This document shows, piece after piece, positions 50,101 through 56,100 of a DNA stretch of 64,000 bases (positions are counted from its first letter, which is position 1; the number at the start of each line of letters is the position of its first letter). The DNA is taken from contig JAOTON010001140.1 in NCBI GenBank assembly GCA_034440635.1, forward strand, positions 62,001 to 126,000, read 5' to 3'. The notes under the pieces were generated by a model. That model made no database searches. It was not told the DNA's origin and was given only the letters and a program-made list of their open reading frames with translations. Source of the DNA: Lepas anatifera. Taxonomy: Eukaryota; Arthropoda; Thecostraca; Lepadidae. Made by a program: the position numbers and the translations under genes.

Positions 50101-53100
50101 CTTTTCTTAGTCTTCTAAGTTTAGTTGACAATATAAACTTTCTTTAAAGCTCAATGATGCCAAAAACGGTCTTAAATTTCACAATTCGACAGCAGACCTT
50201 ATGGCTAATTTCCAACTAAAACGCGCAATGTTAAAAGGGCTGGTGAGGTCAACTGATCACTCCCACACAAAAATAGATACTGAAATCGAATTCAGGGCAC
50301 CCAATAACCTCTCTGCCCACCTCGATGATGCTTTCGGCTAATTATCTGAATAAAAAGCGATTTTGAGGGCCACCTGGCCCACTGTGCAGCGCCCACCTAT
50401 TCTATATCAAGCCTCACATCGGCTACTGGCCCAGTTCCAACCAAAAGAGTCGCCGGCGCGAGGTTATTCTAACCAGACTCAGAAATGGACACACAAAATT
50501 AAATGCCTATTGGAACGCGGGTACCTGTGGTACCTGCGACGCAATGGAGAATCCCTATCACATTCTCATCGATTGTCCCCAGCACAATACCCATCGGCAA
50601 CCCATGCTAGATTACTGCCGAATCCAAAACATCCCTGTAGACCTAAAAACTCTGCTCGGTAACGACCATCCTGAGCTACTCGAAAAACTCTACATTTCTA
50701 AAGGACTCTGGGCTAGAGAAGTTTCTATAAATCACCCCTCCCAGTATATATGATGGAGGGTGCATGGTGCACCCCCAAAGTAGGACTTGCCTATTTTCAA
50801 ATTAACCATTCATGTCATAGATGATCCACTGCAAAATTTAAGCAATAGTTGTTTAACCTTTAAATGGTATATCGTAGGCTAAGGATAGGTTATGTTAGGG
50901 TAGCTTTGAAATCAGGTTAGGTTAAATAGGTTATATTTCTTCACCGCAGTGATACCTTTCACTGCGGCTCTATGCTAACCACACTCATACTCTTACTAAC
51001 AATCTATCTGTCCTCTCACATCTTTTTCCTCTGTGCGGCGGCTGCCCAGCCGGAGAGGGGAGCTGCAACCTCACCTCCGGGTTGCAGGGTAAATTCGCGG
51101 CACCCTGGCCAGGTGTTTAGCGCAGTTTCTAAAGTATGAAAATTATTGATTTAACGGAGGATTTCGAGTAACGTAGACATGCGGACATTAGCAGCTGCCA
51201 CACAAAATTCTAAATTCTAAATTCCGAATTCCAAATTTAAGGTCTTCAACCACAGAGATAACCTTCGCACTCTGCGGGTCTAATTTTATTAAAAGACCTC
51301 CCTTGGCAAGGCTATGCCATTGCCACGACCGTCCAGTCGCAAGCTGAAACATCTTGCAACCCATTACTTGAAATAACTCCCATTGCTTTAACAGACTAAC
51401 GTAGCTTGCCCTCACGCAAAATTCTAAAATTCTCCCACACACTCCTTTAGAGGCGGGCAAAGGTGCTATGCACAGAACGCCTTATAAAAAGCCATAAATA
51501 AGTAAGTAAGTAAGATCGTTGATAAACAGAGCAAACAAAAGGGGAGATAGCAAACTGCCCTCAGGTGTGCCAGAGCGGACAGGTGTCCGATCCGAACATT
51601 TACCGTTTACAATAACGCGTTGCTTTCGAATTGTCAAGCAAGATGTTGGCCAATTTAGCGCATTACCAGAAATATTGTAAGAATTGTGCAGTTTGTAAAT
51701 TAGATTATGATTCACACTCTGAATCGCCGCAGAATAGTCTGTATAGATTACATCTGTTTGGTATTCCGACGAAACTGAGTCCCAAGCCATTTTCAAAAGG
51801 CAGGCCAAATTAGTTTCACATGAGCGGTGAGGAATGAATCCATGCTGTTTCTCTGTCATAACGGCGCGCACATGGTTCCACAGTGATGTATAGACACACC
51901 TTTCCAAGATTTTTCCAAAGATAGGGAGAAACAAAACTGCGCGGTAGTTTGAGGTTGACTTTTTAGAACCTTTTTTAAAATGGGAATGATATTGGCCTCC
52001 GCCCATCTAGTCGGGAAAATGCCCTGGCCTACTGATTTTCGGAAGAGAATACGTAAAGGTACCACAAGTTGTGCAGAACATTCCTTAATAATGCGAGCAC
52101 TGATATTGTCAGGCCCACATGCCTTATGGACTTTAAGGTCATCAAGTGCGTTGCGTATGTTCGCCTCACTAATGTCAAAGTCGGACAGCGATGACAAGTC
52201 GTAGTCAGGGGCAAGAGGATAGTGGTCCACTGCAGGTGAAGTAAATTTACTGGCGAAAGTTTTGTTCAGCAAATTAGCTCGCCCCAAGTCTCTGCTCACT
52301 TCTGTATCCCCATCTTAAAGTACTGGAAGCTGACAATTTGATCCCCGAACACACTTCAAAAATGTCCAGAATCGTTTGGAATTCGCTTTAAAATCACCGA
52401 TCATTCCTTTTACGTGAAGAAAGAACTGAGACTCGGATACCCTTTTGAAAATACGTCGCTTTTCGCCGAATTCACGGGCTGCTTCTGCTGTTTAGGTTCG
52501 CCTGGAACGTTTGAAGGCTGTCTCCTTTTCCCGCAGTGCGCGTCGGACTTCTGCGTCGAACCATGGTGGGTATTGTCGGTGCATTACAACCGATGGTACG
52601 TTGTCACGTATAGCATGCTCCAAAATATCGTAAAAATTCTCCACTGCCTCATTCAGAGTCATGCCTTCCATTTCGATCCACTGAATATCCTCTCATGTCC
52701 GGCGCATGTTGTCAAAGTTGGTTATTCTATAGTTCAACGCCGAAGTGCGGCTTGCCACTGGTGAGTTAAAACGTACACCGGAGAAATAACTTACAATCTC
52801 ACAGTATTCGGAGTTAAATATACCAAGGCGAACTTCAGTATCCACCCGAGCGTTTTTGGAGAGTACCAAATCCAGATAATGACCTTCCCTTGTTGGTCTG
52901 AGAACGTGCTGTTTCAGTCCAGATATATCACACCCCTCCAGCAGCTGATTAGCTCGTGGATTCATGCGCTCTATGATGGGAACGATAGCTTGTGTCTCTG
53001 GGTCACCCTGCCACTTGACATTAGGTACATTTGACATTTGATATATGACAAGGTCACTTTCTGACCTTTCGTGACCTCAGATCATATTAGGTCACGAGGT

Positions 53101-56100
53101 GACCTCTGGAGGTCAAACCAATGGCGGGAGGTCATTATGTTCCACATAGCGGAAAAATGTCTGACATTTTCCTATCAAACGTACTTTACCAGATTGCAAT
53201 AGCTCTAACGGCATGAGAGCTATGTCCAGTTTGCTAAGGATTGCATATTTTAGTGGAAATAGCCTATCGTGACCTAACTTGACCTCTGGAGGTCAAGCCA
53301 TTGACCTGAGCGCTTAAACATGCGAAGCAATTTCTTACTGAATTTACTTGAACTTCCTAATGCACTTTGCAGATTTGCGCTAAACCCCATATTTTCGGAG
53401 TTAGAGGGGGTTCGATGGCCCCCGGTGGGGCAAAGGTGGCGCCGGACCTCGGTGGGGCGCGGGTTAAAGAGCCCCAGGCACAAAAATTTGTTCGCGACGC
53501 AAGACTTGAGCACTGTCACGTTGTCATGGTTACTAATGGTCACCCCATAGCCCGTGATCACCTGGGGAGGACGGGGTTCACAATGGGTGAATTCGTACCT
53601 TTTTCTCCGCGAGCGACAAATTCTGTACTGGGACAAATGAAATATCGATCACGTGGTTTCTCGGCATGCTCTATCACACGGCCATTTCAGTTTGAATCCA
53701 ATTTAAAGATGCCACATTCCCTTTAAAAGACAGAGCTGGAAACAATTGATCAGGTACGTGCCTCGGTGCAGCCTTGTTAAATCGTGTCTCGTTCTCCGGA
53801 GTACAAGTTTTCATCTAATCTTTCTGTATCTATTGTGCAACTTCAGTGTAAAGGAGGCACCATAGGATGTCAAATGAACACACCAAGTTGGAAAACTGGC
53901 ACAGATTGACCGAACTTCTCCAATGTATTATAATAACAAAGTCATCAATTCCATTAAACCGGGACTAGGTAGTCAGATTTAACTCCGTACTGAATAAACG
54001 CATACCTCACCCTTTGCCAACGTGACCTCTGCAGTTCAAATGCATACACCCATAAGAGAACCTCAATTGAAAGCGCCTGTCGCCCACCTGCGGTAGTCCT
54101 CGTCGGCCACAATCAGCTGTTTCCTATAGGTGCAGAACTCGCGCCAGAATCGCTCTTCTTCCTCCTCCAGCTCGTGCTTCTTGCGCTCCTCTTGCTGCAG
54201 CTGCTGCTGCAGCTGCGCCTCCTCGAGTTTCAGAGAGCGCAGCTCCGACAGCAGCTGCTGCTCCTGCGCCGCCAGCTGCCGGCCACGCAGACAGCTCCAG
54301 TCAACGGCTGCGACCGGCCACCACCTGATACAGCAAGCAGCTGCTGCTCCTGCGCCGCCAGCTGCCGGTCACGCAGACAGCTCCAGTCAACGGCTGCGGC
54401 CGGCCACCACCTGATACAGACAGCAGCTGCTACAAGGTGGTATGAAATCATTCATTTCTGACATTTATAGCACACCAATTTAGCGTGCAGCAGCCGAGGA
54501 TGGAGACCGCTGATGGCTTTCAAGCAAAGAATAAATGCAACGGGCCAAAAGAGAGAAACCATTGAGTTGACAAGGCGTATACTGGCCCGTCTCCTCGAAT
54601 CCTGGATGTGATATAGATCTAATATACAGCTGGCCTGCACAACTGGCCGCACAGCTGACCTGACAGCTAATACAGCTGACCTGTCAGCCAATAGCACAGC
54701 TGACCTGAAGATGGACCATGTCCATCTTCAAGGTTGGAAACCTATCAACGGGAGAAAAACCATTGTAAAGGCTGCAAGCCAATCCATCGTAAAAACCACT
54801 TGCACTTCACCAAACAATACCGCTCACGCCCATTACAATTAGGTGATGACAATTACATTAAGTGATGACAAGGTGATTACAATCCCGACCCATCTAGGAC
54901 TTGAATTCATCCCTCACAGACATGAGCATCGGAAGCGAAGGAGAGGGTAGGGAGTCAGCCCCCCCCTAGCCGGTGATACAGAGACGCCCACTGTCCAGAA
55001 ATATCGCACCACCTCGCCATCAGCCCCGGTCGGCACCTGTTCCAGCTCAGTATCCGGCTGGTCCGTCTCAGGTGGGGGAGTTTCCTTCTTCAGCTGCTGC
55101 ACAAAGTTGCGGTAGAGGACGGCTTCGGCGCGCACCCTGCCCAGCTGCAGTTGCAGCTCGTCAGTGACCAGGTCGGCGCACTCCTCGCACATCGGGTGGT
55201 CTACCTCGGTGCTGGTGGACACCATGTCGAACAGCTTGGCCGACATCTGACGGCGGGGCAGCCATGTCAGGAACGCTCCGTGAGCTGTACCGATGCCGAG
55301 CGCTTAACTGGCAGCTAAATAATCCACGCCATCTGCCATCACTGCATACAATATTTCAAATTCGTTCAGACATGGGAGATGAATCTGCGATCCAAAAGTG
55401 TCAGGATCAATCCTTAGAGCTCACAATCACTTTTTTCAGCCCCATGAGATTACCAGGTCCATCTCCAAACGAAAAAGAATGTAACAAACTGTAAAATAAG
55501 AAGACTATTTTTGGCGTCAACGTTACTTAACGAGCCTGAATAATGAGAAGCTTGTTTCTAAAAAAACTGATATTACATATCATTACCTCCTGGCAGACTT
55601 ATTCCGCTCGACTTGTGTGGGGTGAAATCAGAATAGACAATAATAATCTGCACGAGGAATGGCCTGTCTCACCTTGACCTTGTGTGAGAGGTGTCCGGAG
55701 GAGTGACGCCCGGGTCGGACAGCACAGTGAAGCCAGTGCTGTCCGTGGGCGCCGCTGGCTGGCCGCTGTCCGACCACCGTGGCGCAGGCACAAACTTGTC
55801 GAACTGGCCAGCTGTGGCCTCCAGGTCAGCCTCCGTCGGCCGGTATATGGGTACTGCCCACCCATCACGCTGTTGCGACGCAGGCTACACAGCAACATTT
55901 CTGTTCCTATCTCTGGTGTTGTACCGACCAAGCTTATCGTTAAATCAAGTACCGGTTTAAAATGTTGGAAGAGAAAAGTGGTTCTGACACGGTTGGAAAT
56001 GCCCAGCCTTTTTTGTCCCACATTTGCGCTAAATAAAATGGAGGAATGCTCTCTCAACCTCTGGTACGATTCTCATTTTCAAATGTCGAAGATGACAAGA

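Larger units (their letters stand above)
45273..51512 (+). mobile_element. I-like LINE, 5'-truncated, split by a Transib-like element
   Basis: The insertion is flanked by the 9-bp duplication AGATCGTTG (45,264-45,272 and 51,513-51,521). It encodes RT and RNase H on the plus strand, then has ~740 bp of 3' UTR ending in a (TAAG)n tail. It lacks ORF1 and the endonuclease (5' truncation). Target removal rejoins the host LINE in frame through ...FINDLPMR.... It was itself interrupted by the element at 47,713-50,386. Confidence 0.88.
17382..54087 (-). other. BECN1: Beclin-1 intron 4, ~36.7 kb, transposon-filled
   Basis: The donor AG/GTGGGC is at 54,087 and the acceptor TTGGCAG at 17,382. Phase 2 is conserved across the gap, and the protein reads on without loss (exon 4 end ADEDYR to exon 5 [12 protein letters not shown]). 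All other introns of the gene are 0.26-1.03 kb, so the length is due to the insertions described separately. Confidence 0.9.

Noticed and set aside
55586..55610. 25-bp microexon to repair the Beclin exon 2/3 phase
   Set aside because: Length and splice edges fit, but it would introduce a stop codon directly after four residues.
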